DNA of 64,000 bases from Telmatactis stephensoni (lineage: Eukaryota > Cnidaria > Anthozoa > Actiniaria > Isophelliidae): positions 496,001-560,000 of the forward strand of contig JALIZF010001918.1 of NCBI GenBank assembly GCA_029948255.1, read 5' to 3'. How positions within the stretch are numbered: position 1 is the stretch's first letter; each line of letters opens with the position of its first letter. Position numbers and translations under genes: made by a program. The notes beneath the pieces are model-generated. The model worked only from the letters and a program-made list of their open reading frames with translations, had not been told where the DNA came from and made no database searches. Positions 1-12,344 of this stretch are shown in pieces.

Positions 1-349
1 AAACCCCGATGTAAACAAAACACCTACTAATAAAAACTTCAGTCTTTATGTAGTAAGTGGACGAAAGTTCATAACTGTGGGTGCTTTCATGTAAGAACTA
101 TAGCCTTTTCAATTTGACCGGTCGAGCACTTGAGAAATTGTAGGAAGCCTCCTTAATCTCTTGTAAAATAATACCCCGTTAATACGGCCAGTTATTACGC
201 CGTTATTACGGCCAGTTATTTTTCGCCCATATGTGGCCGTATTAACGGGGTTTTACACTGTATACAATTGGACGATGGGTCAGTCGGCATCATTCCATAT
301 GTTCCTTTTATTTTCGTAACGTTAGCTTTTTGCATTGAAAAATATCCAA

Positions 350-720
350 TATAAGCAACAACAACAAAAAAAGAGACTGACAGATAAATAAATAAATACA
401 CAAATAAATCAATAAATAAAAATTGAATAATTTTAAAACTTGCGCGCTAACGTAACGTTGAAAAAATATAAACAAACGAATAAAGGAGACAGACAGACGA
501 ATAAATAAATATATAAATAAATAAATGAATAAATAAACGAACGAACGAACGCACGAACGAACGAACGAACGAACGAACGAACGAACGAACGAATGAATGA
601 ATGGATGAATGAATGAATGAATGAATGAAAAAACAAATGAATGAATAAATAAACAAATAAATAAAATAAATAAATAAACAAACAAACAAACAAATAAATA
701 AATAAATTGAATAATTTTAA
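350..720. repeat. AAAT / AACG tetranucleotide microsatellite
   Basis: Long compound simple repeat of AAAT-, GAAC- and GAAT-type tetranucleotides. It lies just upstream of the first exon of the BTB gene. Long ORFs across it on the minus strand translate to low-complexity Phe/Ile/Ser/Arg and are not genes. The rest of 1-793 holds nothing recognisable. Confidence 0.95.
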
Positions 721-793
721 AACTCGCGCGCTTGACTAGCGAGAGACTGGGAAGAACCTACTGTTCCCATAGCAACAGTAAAAGCTGGCTGTA

Positions 794-3700
794 ATGGCGG
801 ACGTTGATACCTTGAGCTCGTACATGAGCAACAACATCATCCGCGGTACTCCCTCCCCTTTACCCAGACCATATTTACCAGCACTACCTCCTAAAAGAAC
901 AGTCAAGCCATCATATTCTAGGTTAGTAAAGTAATCGGAAACATGGAACTTGACATTTTTGCTATCGAAAAGCGAGGTTTTCCCGCGCGAGTTGAGTTTT
1001 GGAGCTTTGTTGACTTTCACTTGACTTTAGTTATGTAACGGAATGTTGCAGATATTTGGAGGAAGCCCCTTTGAATGCTCTGCAAGGAGTTGTTGCTGAT
1101 GCTCGGGAACCACCACTGGTGAGTTTTGCACGAATAACGTTTTTAAGAAATTATCATTGATTCAAACATCATCGATATTTGCATAAGACTTATTTTAAAA
1201 CTAAATTGGTTTTGAGAGATTGTCTTTTTGGTCAAAACTTAATTTAGTGCAAATAAAAGCAATAATAGCAACATTTTAATGAAGACGGAGATGTCAATAC
1301 AGCAACAGGAATAAAGCATTTCTTCTAATTTAATCATGCAATGCATATGTTTATACCCGGGGGGGGGGGACTCCTATATATAAGAGGACGGGGATGCTCG
1401 TCGGAAATTTTGAAAATGACCCCTAAAAGGTACCCAGCTGAGCAGGAGTGGCAACAATTGATTTCTACCCCTAAAAGGTACCAATTCAAAACAATAATAA
1501 AGAATTAAAGTAATGAAACACTTTGTTATCGATGTGCTTTGAAGATCATCGAAATCGTCCCTTTCATGCTTATTTTAGGTAGTTTATTTACCCCAAAACA
1601 GTCCCTAAAAGTCCACCTAAGTCTGAGACACCCTAAAAGGTACCAGATTGCAGATTTTGACCCATAAAAGGTACGACGAGCATCCCCGTCCATTTATGAT
1701 CGGAGTCCCCCACCCGGGTGTTTATATATATATATTTTAATCGTAATTATTGTTCTTTATAGTTTTAGCTTTTTTGTTATATTTATTGTATTTATGTACA
1801 TGTCACAGGGCCCCTATTGATAGCAGTTGCATAAGCACTGAAAGGACTACCTTGTAATTTTGAATTCTTTTAAATAAAGGTTTCCATCTATCTATATAAA
1901 TAAATGAATATCTAAAAGTACTTATAAATTTTATGTTTTGAAATATAAATTTGTTTTTCAAAGGCCATTTCCCATTCCCCCCCCCCCCCCCCACCTCAGT
2001 TGTTCCATGGTGCATTAAGGATATTCTAGGGCTAAAATCATGTATTTCTTTAGATTTAATCCTTGGGTCAGTGCTTAAACCTGCCTTTGAACAACTGCGT
2101 CCTGGGCTTGCCAGTAATTTATTATTTCATGTTTTTTCCAAAACTGCTAGTAGCCTCCTAAGTTACAACGTAGCAGAAATAGACTTCATGTGGGCAATAC
2201 AAACAGATGGCGTCTGGCAAACTCCCTTGGTAGTGACCTGCTTGGCTCAAACCAAGCTCTCAAGGCTGCTACCAGTTCTTATAATGATACTATCATGGCT
2301 GTCATGACAGGTATGTAAGGTGTTATCTATATGCAGCTCCTATTCAGTTCAACCAAAGAATGTTTCAATCTTCAGCTTTTACATTGATCACTTCCTTGCA
2401 ATTCCCTTTCAGCTCAAAACTCAACTGGAACTCACTTTCGATATTCCTTCCAATTATACTTTCTGACCAATTAAATTCTCATTTCTCCAACTTTTTTTGT
2501 CCATAATTTCTTCCTTTTCCCTTATTCTCTGTTCTTCTTGTAGTAAATCCAATATACATGTATTGCAAGTGAAAAGACTAAATCTTGCTACAAACTTCTC
2601 TTTTCCAGCTGACAACCCCTTAACAACCTGTTACCACTGTGATACAGAGGGCCAAAAAGGTTCCACAAGTAAAGTGCCAGCACATTCATTGATCTCACCA
2701 AGATTTCTCAAATCTCAACCAGCATTGTCTACTATTGTATGGAAGCATGGGAATACTCAACCCATGTTGAAATCAAAACCCTTTACATTCATAGGCACAC
2801 AGAAAGAAACTATGGGCAGAGGGCAAAGGTAAGCTTGCTTGCATGTTTTAGTGCATGCAGTTAGTACCTGAAAGTGACCATAAGTTTGCTTTTGTGGGCA
2901 ACTTAGTAATACTAAGTATGCATAAAGGTGCAAAACATTTCTTTTTGAGTCCACAAAAGTAGTTTTCTAATGGCCCAGACATTTGATGCAACTTCTCATG
3001 CAACTGTCATTGTATACAACAAAGTTGTGCTGTGTGTCCATCCCTGAATTGTTGCAAGCAATGTCACAAAAAAGTTGCAGTTAAGTAGATACTGTTGCAT
3101 ACATCTGTTCCAGGGGTGTACATGCAGTGCAACTCTGTGTTGTACTCATTATTGCAGAAAATGTTGCATTGTTGCATCTTGGCCTAAGTTGACCAAACTT
3201 CTAGACAAGAGTGCAAGAGTTCTAGCCATTAATTAAGTAATTTTTGCTTAGGACTACAGACAACATAACGGTATGCATATGCATGGTCATATGCTTACTG
3301 CTAGGCTGCTTAACTTGATATCATGATACATGTATTTTTCAATAATAATATAAGAAGGACACCTTTGGGGGCAGACTAATGACTTTTCTTAGAAATCAAA
3401 CTGTCTATTCTATAGAGTATATAATAAAATGGCTGGCATTAGTATTCCTGACATTCCAAACTATAAGACATAAGTAAAGTTCATAATTAATCAAGTAATC
3501 ATTCTTACTTTCTTTAAAGGGACAGCGAAGCAGAACCCAGAGTTCTAACACCTTTTCAACTACATCAAATAGAACTCCAGAAAAACTTTTTACCACCAAG
3601 TTTACGCTCACCAACTCCTATGGAAATGTTTTTGCACAGGTCTCAGGTAGCAAATGCTTATAAAACACCAGGTAATTTACAGTAAGTTTATTGTCATCAC

Positions 3701-6700
3701 AGTTATATCATTCCCTTAAAGAGCTCTATGTTTCAACCTCATGTTTTGGGGTGGGGCTGGGAGGGGGGTTTTAGTAGAAGCCACGATTTAGTAGTAACCA
3801 GTGGAAATTTGGAAAGTTCCTGTTTCGATGATGGTAGCCATCTGTTCCATCTCTGAAGTTTAAAGTCTGCTATGCAGCCATGTTTAGTCTTAATTATCAT
3901 GCAATACTCCGTGTAGTGATGCATGATGAGACTACGTGTATACATGTACCTGTCCACCTATGGTCGTGTAAAATAATGTGTAGTCAATTTGCTTGGCAAC
4001 AGCAGCTATTGATTGGAGGTTTCATGAGATGTTAACATTTTTTCCTTCAGATGTCATTCTTTATGCCTTGGATACAACTTGGGAATTACATAAACCCTAC
4101 CTGCAGAAATCTACTCTACTTAGTGCAATGGTAAGGCGAGCAGATCAAGCAGGTTTAAAGCACATTTGTGAAGATGAAGAACTCTATGATATCAACGTGC
4201 AAGGTACATGTAATGCTCTGAAAGACTTATTAGCTCAAGTTGGAGAGTCCAGGGATTTAGACAAGAATTGATGTGGATTGGGGGCAATTTTTGCATGTTA
4301 TTTTGTGGTAATCCCAAAGTTTTCTTCAGTTTACTGAAGTCAGTATACTGACTGTAAGCATTTTGTTATTTATTTTTTTTGAACTGTTTTGTTACATTTT
4401 ATTTTATGATTTTCTTCACAGATTTTTTTTGGTTTTCTAAAGACATCCCTGAGAATGTCATTGTCTTGATGTAGATTTAGATATATAATTATATTAAAAA
4501 GTACTGTTATTTTCTCATGAACAGATGTAAAATGTTTCAATCTTCAAGCTCTAAAAACAGCTGCTGCAGCCAATGATACAAAGGGTATACACAGTGAACG
4601 ACATGAGCAGTTAGTACCCAGATCATTGAGTTTTATGGATAATGTATTGACACTGAAATTAAGAATAAAAGATCCTCTTATAACCAAGCAAAGTAAGTGC
4701 AACGAAATGGTGTAGTTTATATTAACATTTTAAATTATCTGTACCTCCCTTCTCCTAGTAAATATTTCAATTACATGAACATTGGCAAACAAGACAACAA
4801 CAATGACAGCAACAAAGGGATAAAGCTGTGTTGATCCATGCCTCCCTCAAATAATGTTTATGCTTATTTACATGTACTTTCGAAACTACCACAAATAACC
4901 ATCCCTTGGGAACCCAAAAAGTGGGCACAATTCATTGGAACTGATCTAATACAGAGGTTTAGTGAATGAGAATTCATATGAGTTTTTGAGAATGGCTGCA
5001 ATACTGCAATGTGTACCAGTAGCTCATTTTTGTACCCTCTCTTCTAGGTTTTGCTTGTGCTTTGGCTGCCATATATGAAAGAGAAAATGAAATTAAAGTA
5101 GAAGAATCAGACGTTGTTGGAATTCTGGCTGCAGCACACTTCTTAGGTTTTACAGCACTAGAAAGAGTGTAAGTACTCTGCCTGAGCTCTAAGACACACT
5201 AGGTTAGTGAGGGGTGGAGTGAGGGACCACAGAGTGAGAGTCTCAAGTTGGGGTTAAGTCTTTCCTATATACTAATATACTACTGAAAAATCCCCAAAAT
5301 TTAAGACCTTATTATTATTGACCATTTATTTCACTAGTCCTCTTTTAAGCATAATCTTTTTTGGAACCCAACATGAATGTACTATATTTTTTACTGCCAT
5401 ATCTTACAGTTGTGCCAATGTAATGCTGAATTCAATTGCATCCTGGTCTGTCTGTGCTTTTCACGCAGCAGCAACAAAGGTACTAAGTTGTTCTTCGATA
5501 AATGTATTTTTCTGGACGTTAACCTAGTTGCTCTATGTTAATGTCGTATATTATTGCATCCTTTGATTGACAAAATTCCGTTTTCTCTTTGTGTAGTATA
5601 AGCAACGAACTGTGGCTGAATCATGTGAGAGATGGCTTGAAGTAAACCTTGTACCTCAGGTATGTCTAAAGACTAGAAAACACGAAACTTTTCTTGCAAT
5701 GATGCGCGTGATATGGCAATTTTTGTGGGTGTCACATGATGCAGTTTGTCTTGTAAAGTTGCACAACTTACCTTAGAGTTGAGCTAAGCTCTTTTTTTAA
5801 CAAATTAAAAGGATAACTTCAGAAATACACAACTGCAACTATCAGGAATTCTTTGCTATACGATACAATTTCGTGCGCTTACATTGAAGAAGTAAAACTC
5901 GATTCTACATTTGCAACTATTACTGCAGCAATCGCAGGACACACATGGCGATTCTACTGTTGCGCTGCCAATTTTTCATTCACAATTGAATTAACACTGC
6001 AATGCGATTTTATCTGCCCCTTCGATATTGATTTCGAAGTGCTTTCAATAAATCAGAAAATCGGAAAACAGCATTTTGAGGATTCATTAATTAATCCAAT
6101 TCAACAGTTGGCGGTTCAAATCTACCTCAGTCATCTACCTCAAGATCTACTGGAAAAGACCCTCAAATCTACCAGGTAAAAAATCTCGAAAAACCCGCTA
6201 ATCACTGTTACAGCGCTAAGATTTTATGAATGCAAAAAGTGTGTTTCATTCCATGGAGACATGGAATTCTTTCTCTTTTCAGGATATTGAAATTGACTTA
6301 TTGTTGAGACCACTAATTATGCCAATAAATCAAACTCTCTAAACTTAATTCGAGTTTCTGAGTTTGTCAATGTCAGTAATCTTCAGGAATTGATGTCTTC
6401 GTTATCAAAGCAGTAAAAACTGCCACGCGCCCTGTAAAAAAGTTACGTCATGATGTTATAGTAGTGACGCGCTTTTCCAGAAGTCGATGTACAAAATACC
6501 GCGCGCACTGTCGAAAAGTTACGTCATAATGTTATAGTAGTGACGCGCTTTTCCAGAAGTCGACGTCACAATGCACGTGAATCAGTTTGGAAAACGCTGT
6601 ATGATTAACATTGATAATCCAACTTTTTGACTGTAATCCGAGTATGGGAACGCGACCAGTACGACTGGGTATTCTCAGTACTGTCCTTTAGAGTGATGTG

Positions 6701-9700
6701 AAAGAGTGAATTATTTCATTTCAGGTTATTCACTTGGAATGAGTACTCATTGTACAAGCTTCTCTGTTACTGGATATTTCTTCAACAGCATCAACAATTA
6801 CAGGTATTACTCGGGCTACTCCTAAAATGATCAAGTCAAAAAAACTTACTTCATCGTACTAAAAGGAAGTCTATTTTTGTTTTTATAGCTGATGCCTTCC
6901 TGGGGCACTGTAGTCACGTGGTTTATGAGGTATGTAGAAACCTATATCGAAATCAATCGCGACAATCAATCGAGCAGCCGTTAGAGCGCGTCAACAAAAT
7001 ATTTAATTCTTTCAGCTTGTTTTTCCATGTTTTTATATTGCAAAATTTTTACATTTTCTTTCTTATTAGTTTACCAAAGACAAATTCGTTTTTAGAGAGA
7101 GAAGAGGTAAGGTATCACATTCTTTGCAAATTGTCAAGGCCTGGATTCAAGGTGCAACTTTCCCGAAACATTTGCTGAAACACCGCGCGCAACACGGTTG
7201 CACCGTGTGTCCACCACTGAAACATCTCGTGCAATGTTGCGCGCATCAGTTCTGGACAGTTGCAGGAGTAGAACTCGAACGCGTTTCGCGAAACACTGGA
7301 ATGGGTGGACACACGCTGCAACACTGTGTTGCCCGCGATGTTTCAGCAAATGTTTCAAGAAATGTTGCACTGTGTGTCCGGGCCTTTAACAGCCATGCGA
7401 ATTAGATACCATTTCAACACTGGCAGATGGAGATTTTACTTTGCTCTCCTTCCTTTTGAGGTACTCCCTTTTTCTAACCGTCAGTAAAAATGTTTCTGTT
7501 CTAGGGATATGGTTATGTATGTTTGTTCAGGTCTATAAGAATGGAAGGCATCACAGACAGTAAGTCCTGATTCAGATTTTCCGAATCTTTCGAGAATCGC
7601 TTGTATGCAACGTGCGTAAATAATCTTATGCCCAAAATTCTCTCTTCGCTGAATCCCTAACTAGATATCCCAAATTTTGAAAGCGCAGTAGTTCATATTT
7701 ACTATATTTGAAAAAGAAATACTATGTAAAGTCCGCCCGTTAATACAATAATCGTTGTAAAGCGCCCTGTTGGTTCGAATCTTTCGTGCTTTATGACATC
7801 ACATAGCCTCCTCCAAAGGCAACTGTTCGCTTTTTCCCTGGGCCTCCTGTGTTAAAGACACGTATTTCGCACAGGAAGCCCAAAAGATTGCCTGCGGAGG
7901 AGGCTAGATATCACATATATTGCGTGCGCATTTATTATTTCTTTAAAATGTAGCTCTAAACTGCAACTGAGTAAGATCTCTCGATAGTAATACATCACTA
8001 AAATGACCTCCAAACCCCTTTCTAGGTTCACAGCTCGACGAAGTCCAGAAAATGAATGTCATACCATCACCATGGTTACTGCGTATATACAGTCAACATT
8101 ACCACGCGGTAAGAGATCATCTTGTCTCCAAGTCATTGTAATCCATCTATGCATTTGATGACGTTCAGCAAAATTGCCAGCTTGAAGGATTTCAGGAGCG
8201 GATTTAGAGGAGGGGTGCAGGGGGTGCGCAGCCCTCCTGAGATGACTTAGGACTCTTTCATTCTCGATACTTTTGCAAAATATCCCCTGGATCCTGTAGA
8301 CGACTTTTTGATTTCAATAACGCTGCAGTCCCTCCTGGAGGTAATTGTGGATCCGTCCCCGGATTTGATCCAGTTAAAAGTAATTAAGTCCCTCCTGGAG
8401 GTAATTGTGGATCCGTCCCTGGATTTGATCCAATTAAAACTAACCACCGTTAGCTCAGTTGGTTGAGTGCCGGTGTTTCGAGCTGGAGGTTAGGGTTCGA
8501 GCCCTTGTCAGACCAACACGCAGACTCTTATATAACAGAGGTGCTGCCTTTGTAATTACATCTGTTAGAGCTAACCCAGGGTGAATCATTCTTATTCCCA
8601 GACCCTCTTGTCCATTAAGTGAATGAATGGGATCTGGGAACGAGAATGAGGGTTGAATCTAAAGCCGCGGTTACACAAGAGGTTACTGCTTGTACAGGCG
8701 ACACGGTTTTTTGAAATCACCAATGCACGGTGAAAATTACACATGTAGCCAGCCTTGTACAGGTGACGCACAGCCGATAAAATCACCAGCATTGATACCA
8801 GCGTTTGTCGCTTGTGTAGCCACCACCGCGCGTTGGTGATTAAGAAAAAACACATCGCCACATCGCCTGTGCAAGCAAAAACAAAACAACAACAACAACA
8901 ACAAAAAACTAAACAACTGAAAAGAGAGAAAAAAATCGCTCGTGTAGCCGCAGCTTAAAGAAAACCATTCATTTTAACCCTGGGTTCACTAGCGCTAACC
9001 CGCTTTCCAATAACTGAGCCATGGAAATGGTTAGAGCTGCACATCTTTTCGGATAAAGACTTTGAATTGACCGTAGGTTCCGTGTCTTCACGCTACATTT
9101 TAAACTACAGTATGAAGTGACAGGACCAATAGTTCAAAAAAACCTGCATTGGAGGGACGTAAAAGAACCAACATGAACCAGCATGTTGTACGTCCTTTTC
9201 CCTTTTTCTCCCCCTCCCCTCCCCCTTCCCTTTCGCCCTGCGTCCCCGAGGACGCCGTTAGGTACCTTCTTTTAAATGAGTTCTAAAACTTTAACTATAT
9301 ATACACGTTTTTCCAGCTTCAAGGTGGAGGTGATATGTCCCTAATGACAAGATTTGAACTAGGAGCTGTACGAATTGGTTTTATCATCGAACAGGTTGGT
9401 GGGGTATTACCGCTGGTCAGTGAAACTAGAGGCTGTAGACTAACATGTTAATATTTCTACTACAGAATATACAATACCATACCGAGATCATATCACTGCA
9501 TGGCTTTTATTTCGAGGTTAAAGCAGTGAAAAACGACATTGAAAACTCGGACTACACTTTTTTCATTCAGGTAATATACACATATAAGTTACCTCTTCAA
9601 GAAGTTGAGGTTCTCATATATGAGCTGATATGTGCGTATTTTCAAAGTATTCATCTTAGTTGTAGTTATAAATTTAAATGATCAGCCACAGCACGGCGAC

Positions 9701-11453
9701 ACTAGCGAAAAACGTCTGCGCATGCGTGCATATTAGAAAACTGCTCTAATTCAGAAACGCAACCATCGTCATTTCTTTGTGCACAATGCTTAAGAAACAG
9801 CATTGAAATCTATTTATGTAAGGGCATCTAACAGTTGTTGAGCTAGACACGGTGAAAATTGTGCTTCTGCATGCAATATTGCAAGAAACGGCGCATCTTG
9901 ATTTGGAAACTCCCCAACCAAACGTGTTTGAAAAATGATCCAATGTTCCCACTCTCCAATGATTTGTACTGATATACAATGAACTCTATCTATGCGCACA
10001 CCCCTGTAAGGCGAACACCTCCTTAAGGTGGACACTTTTGTCTTGACCCAGTCTAATTGCCAAATATTGTCTGTAACGAAACTCCCTCTAAGGTGGACAC
10101 CAAGAGCTGGTCCCCAAAGTGTCCACCTTAAAGGGAATTCACTGTATTATAAAATCTCATTCTGTTCTGTTTTCTGTATGTTTCAGCGACTTAAACCTAA
10201 CGATCCCACACTATCCTTCAAGGCCTGCGCAAGACACACTTTCTCGATGAGGCACGACAGAGAGGTATAACAAACATCTCTAGACGTTTCTAAACGATTT
10301 TGAAACCAAGGCTGATTTTTATAGTGGATTCCACCTCCCTATCCCCAGCAATATTGTCCACGGAGTCCTCAATTTATGTCTATTGCTATTGTTTAGGTAC
10401 GATATTCCTTAAGAGTGCAGTGGATCTCAAAAGATGTTTACAAAGTTTACACATCAGGTAATAAGGGTTTATTAAGTACAACTCGGGCTCTTAATCCTAG
10501 CTTTCATTAGCGACCTAAGCATAAAAAATAAATATTAAATAAATAAATATTCTTTATTTATCCTCGGATTTTCTGGGTAGCATTTCTGCTAATATCTCCG
10601 AGACTCATTCGCACACTCGCTACCCTTACATTCGATATACTCTGCATACAATTTAAAAACTCACATGTTGATTTTTGCAAAAGTACAACCTGTTTGCGCA
10701 AGCACGTGGATCAAAAGTTTCCTTTCCCTTGTGGTTACGCTTGTCTTTATTTGATGAGTTTCAACTCAATTTTGTAATTCTTTCTCTTATTAAGGTGTGC
10801 TCAGTCAGATATTTGGATTTTCTGGAAAAATGAAACGAAGTGAGGTAAGCCCACACTTGCTACTTTATCTCGTTAATGTACATTCATTCAATAAACACTA
10901 ATTGTCCGCTCACGATTTTTAATTCACACTAGTTTTTAAGACTTCTTGCAGCCTGCGTGGCTGGCCCTTGGGGATGGGGATGGAGATGGGGATGGGGAGG
11001 GGAGGGGAGGGGAGGGGAGGGGAGGGGAGGGGAGGGGAAGGAATCAAGGGCCCTACTTTTCCCTCTCCCGAAGCTTCCCTTCCCTTCCCTCCTCCTTCCC
11101 CTCCTCGACGCCCGGCCACCCAGGCTCGGCTTCTTGCAATTACGATTACAATGCAAGTGTGAGCCAGGTTTAGGTGTGCGTTCTAGTAATATTTAAAAGA
11201 TCCTTAAAGCGAAGCCGATCCTCCCTTTCACAAGAGGGTGTATATAGAAATCAGTACCTACCTCTCTTAAGACAGTTGACATATTGTGTATATGTCTGTT
11301 GTTTCACGAGTGAGAAAAATTTGCGCAAAACAGTTATTCGTAAGTACCAACCTTTTTTATATCTCTGGTGTGCTTTTTTTCTAGAGCATAACGGTCGAAG
11401 ATGTTTCCATGCCTGTCTACGTCACAATATTTCTGATGTTTCCACCGTCTTGA
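794..11453 (+). CDS. BTBD16: BTB/BACK-domain protein, BTBD16-like (22 exons)
   Basis: Reading GT-AG junctions with matching phases gives exons 794-921, 1052-1118, 2154-2310, 2609-2828, 3520-3671, 4051-4203, 4525-4692, 5048-5168, 5410-5479, 5597-5659, 6108-6175, 6725-6803, 6889-6929, 7070-7106, 7505-7559, 8026-8108, 9317-9394, 9466-9570, 10187-10264, 10397-10457, 10795-10844 and 11385-11453. They total 2103 nt, an open frame of about 700 residues ending in TGA. Residues 1-240 look disordered. A BTB/POZ domain starts near 242 (ILYALDTTWELHKPYL) and runs to about 388 (VGILAAAHFLGF). A BACK-like region follows (ESCERWLEVNLVPQ, LPQDLLEKTLKS, LFTWNEYSLYKLL). The C-terminus has IPSPWLLRIY and FELGAVRIGFIIEQ. 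BTB-BACK proteins often act as scaffolds or CUL3 adaptors; the role here is unknown. Germ cell-less (GMCL1) is the main alternative, since its C-terminal region has a similar IPS.WL motif. Exon 3's acceptor is the least certain junction, and the N-terminal extension makes the protein longer than I recall for vertebrate BTBD16. Confidence 0.7.
1356..1718. mobile_element. Fold-back element with GGGGGACTCC ends (MITE-like)
   Basis: Intron 2 of the BTB gene. The left arm reads G-tract, GGGACTCC, then GGACGGGGATGCTCGTCG near 1383-1401. The right arm at 1672-1716 is its reverse complement (CGACGAGCATCCCCGTCC, then GGAGTCCCCC). The interior repeats CCCTAAAAGGTACC several times. There is no coding capacity. 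Short relatives appear at 61700-61810 and possibly 23880-23960. Confidence 0.75.
1977..1994 (+). repeat. Poly-C tract
   Basis: An uninterrupted run of C inside intron 2 of the BTB gene. Run length is prone to assembly error. Confidence 0.9.
6428..6580. repeat. Two-copy tandem duplication, period about 76 bp
   Basis: Two nearly identical units containing AGTTACGTCATGATG / AGTTACGTCATAATG start near 6441 and 6517. Both continue through TTATAGTAGTGACGCG into a SalI-like GTCGA(T/C)GT. They lie in intron 11 of the BTB gene. Each unit carries a CRE-like TTACGTCA; a regulatory role is not shown. Confidence 0.8.
7137..7386. mobile_element. Fold-back element rich in TTGCAAC/GTTGCA words
   Basis: Intron 14 of the BTB gene. 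The ends are AAGGCCTGG and CCGGGCCTT. The inner arms pair across about 250 bp (AACATTTGCTGAAAC with GTTTCAGCAAATGTTTC, GTGTGTCCACC with GGTGGACACAC). Open frames on both strands within it are a by-product of the palindrome. It resembles the fold-backs at 38861, 52350 and 55498 in word content and termini. Confidence 0.75.
7803..7906. mobile_element. Short hairpin element, TAGCCTCCTCC...GGAGGAGGCTA
   Basis: Inverted repeat in intron 15 of the BTB gene. Outer arms are TAGCCTCCTCC and GGAGGAGGCTA; inner arms are GGGCCTCCTGTG and CACAGGAAGCCC. A related hairpin with the same GCCTGCGGAGGAGG end lies at 11938-12092. Confidence 0.7.
8300..8435. repeat. Two direct repeats of about 63 bp (CCCTCCTGGAGGTAATTG)
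   Basis: Two near-identical units, each with CCCTCCTGGAGGTAATTG then GTGGATCCGTCCC and GGATTTGATCCA, sit just upstream of a tRNA-like sequence in intron 16 of the BTB gene. A GGAGGGGTGCAGGGGGTGCG motif at about 8200 resembles ends common in degraded transposons. Confidence 0.75.
8445..8580 (+). repeat. tRNA-derived SINE-like sequence
   Basis: The sequence has an A-box-like GTTAGCTCAGTTGG and a B-box-like GGTTCGAGCCC about 45 bp later. No acceptor stem closes, so it is not a working tRNA gene. It looks like the promoter head of a tRNA-derived SINE or a decayed tRNA. Confidence 0.55.
8660..8958. mobile_element. Fold-back element, GCCGCGGTTACAC ends
   Basis: Intron 16 of the BTB gene. The left end AAAGCCGCGGTTACAC pairs with the right end CGTGTAGCCGCAGCTT. 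Inner words (ACAGGCGA, AATCACCA, GCTTGTAC) recur inverted. An (AAC)n tract near the right end interrupts the palindrome. Confidence 0.7.
10008..10145. mobile_element. Inverted repeat with CTAAGGTGGACAC / GTGTCCACCTTA arms
   Basis: Intron 18 of the BTB gene. GGTGGACAC words face GTGTCCACC, ending in AAAGGGAATTCACTGTA. CACTGTA-type ends of this kind are seen at Tc1/mariner or pogo-like non-autonomous elements; that assignment is inference. Confidence 0.55.
10971..11040 (+). repeat. (GGGGA)n G-rich tract, G-quadruplex candidate
   Basis: GGGGAT/GGGGA pentamer repeats on the sense strand of the last intron of the BTB gene, followed by a C/T-rich stretch at 11060-11105 that can pair with it. More than four G4 runs with one-base loops satisfy the usual G-quadruplex pattern. 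Confidence 0.85.
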
Positions 11454-11725
11454 CTTACTTTGATAGTTGGGATTCCTGTGGAGAACCCCAAGTTGACTGA
11501 AAACGTTTTTCAAAAGAATGTGTGGATAAATTGACTAAGAAGGACTGAGTGATTTATTTATGCAAAGATAACGCTAATGATAAAAAGTTGTTTTTAGACT
11601 GGGCAATGTAAATATTAAAGTCAGAGTTTTTTTAAAGCCGAGTGATTTTAATATAATAAAAAGTTATTTAAGAAATTGGCAAGTTGTGATCGTCGATACG
11701 TACACTGATTTTCCAGTCCTTAAAC

Positions 11726-11731
11726 AATAAA
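11726..11731 (+). terminator. Candidate polyadenylation signal of the BTB gene
   Basis: AATAAA about 270 bp after the predicted stop codon. It is the first canonical hexamer I see in a sensible place. Confidence 0.5.
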
Positions 11732-11937
11732 CACATGCACTATTCGCAAAGGCGTTTAACAGTGAAGGGAGGAACTTTGCTCGTTTCGTTCAATCTTCCC
11801 ATGAAACCCTGCGGGCAAGCGAACAAGAAAACATGGGGCCCTGGGCTCCACTAGTAGAAAAAATTGTGACAAGGGAATCGAAAGAACGACAAGAAAAAGG
11901 TTTGATGATTTTTTGGATTTAACCCTAAATTAGCGAT

Positions 11938-12092
11938 AACCTAGCCCCCTTCGCAGGCGCCTCCTCTTGGGCTTCCTGTCTCCTATGACCGAGAGGGGAC
12001 TGAGGCTCCAGAAGAATCTTGTTGGGGGCCAATTCCCCTCGGTCAGGTTGATAAAGGAATCCCATGAAGGGTTGCCTGCGGAGGAGGTTAGC
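11938..12092. mobile_element. Hairpin element with CCTCCGCAGG-type ends
   Basis: CTAGCCCCCTTCGCAGGC at the left pairs with GCCTGCGGAGGAGG at the right; the inner CCGAGAGGGGACTGAGG faces CCCCTCGGTCAGG. It is a relative of 7803-7906. A tRNA-like GCTAACCAACTTTCTAAC follows. Confidence 0.65.
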
Positions 12093-12344
12093 GCTAACCA
12101 ACTTTCTAACAACCGAGCCCAGAGCGTTTATAGCTTCCTGGGACGTACTGCATCTCTTTTCGTTTGCATTTAAAAAGGCTGTTTATGGTCAGTAGAAAAA
12201 CTGTCGTGTGACGTCAATATGCATTTCAATTACCCGCAGTTATGACGCATTTCGAACTTTTGTGCTTCGAAAAGTAGAAACGAAACGAACGCGCTCTTGC
12301 CATTAATCTTCGAAGGCCCAAGAATTCCAGTAGAATAAAGAAAA

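Noticed and set aside
216..693. Several minus-strand ORFs of 61-125 residues
   Set aside because: They are translations of the AAAT/AACG microsatellite ([16 protein letters not shown]) and have no gene-like composition.
736..1020. 94-residue minus-strand ORF
   Set aside because: It is antisense to exon 1 of the BTB gene, whose sense frame continues across matching splice junctions.
1951..2307. 118-residue plus-strand ORF
   Set aside because: It starts in a poly-C tract and lies in a different frame from exon 3 (2154-2310), which joins in phase to exons 2 and 4.
7115..7487. Overlapping ORFs on both strands
   Set aside because: They arise from the GC-rich palindrome at 7137-7386, which is open in many frames by symmetry.
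8445..8520. Functional tRNA gene
   Set aside because: A and B boxes are present but the acceptor stem does not pair, so a SINE head fits better.
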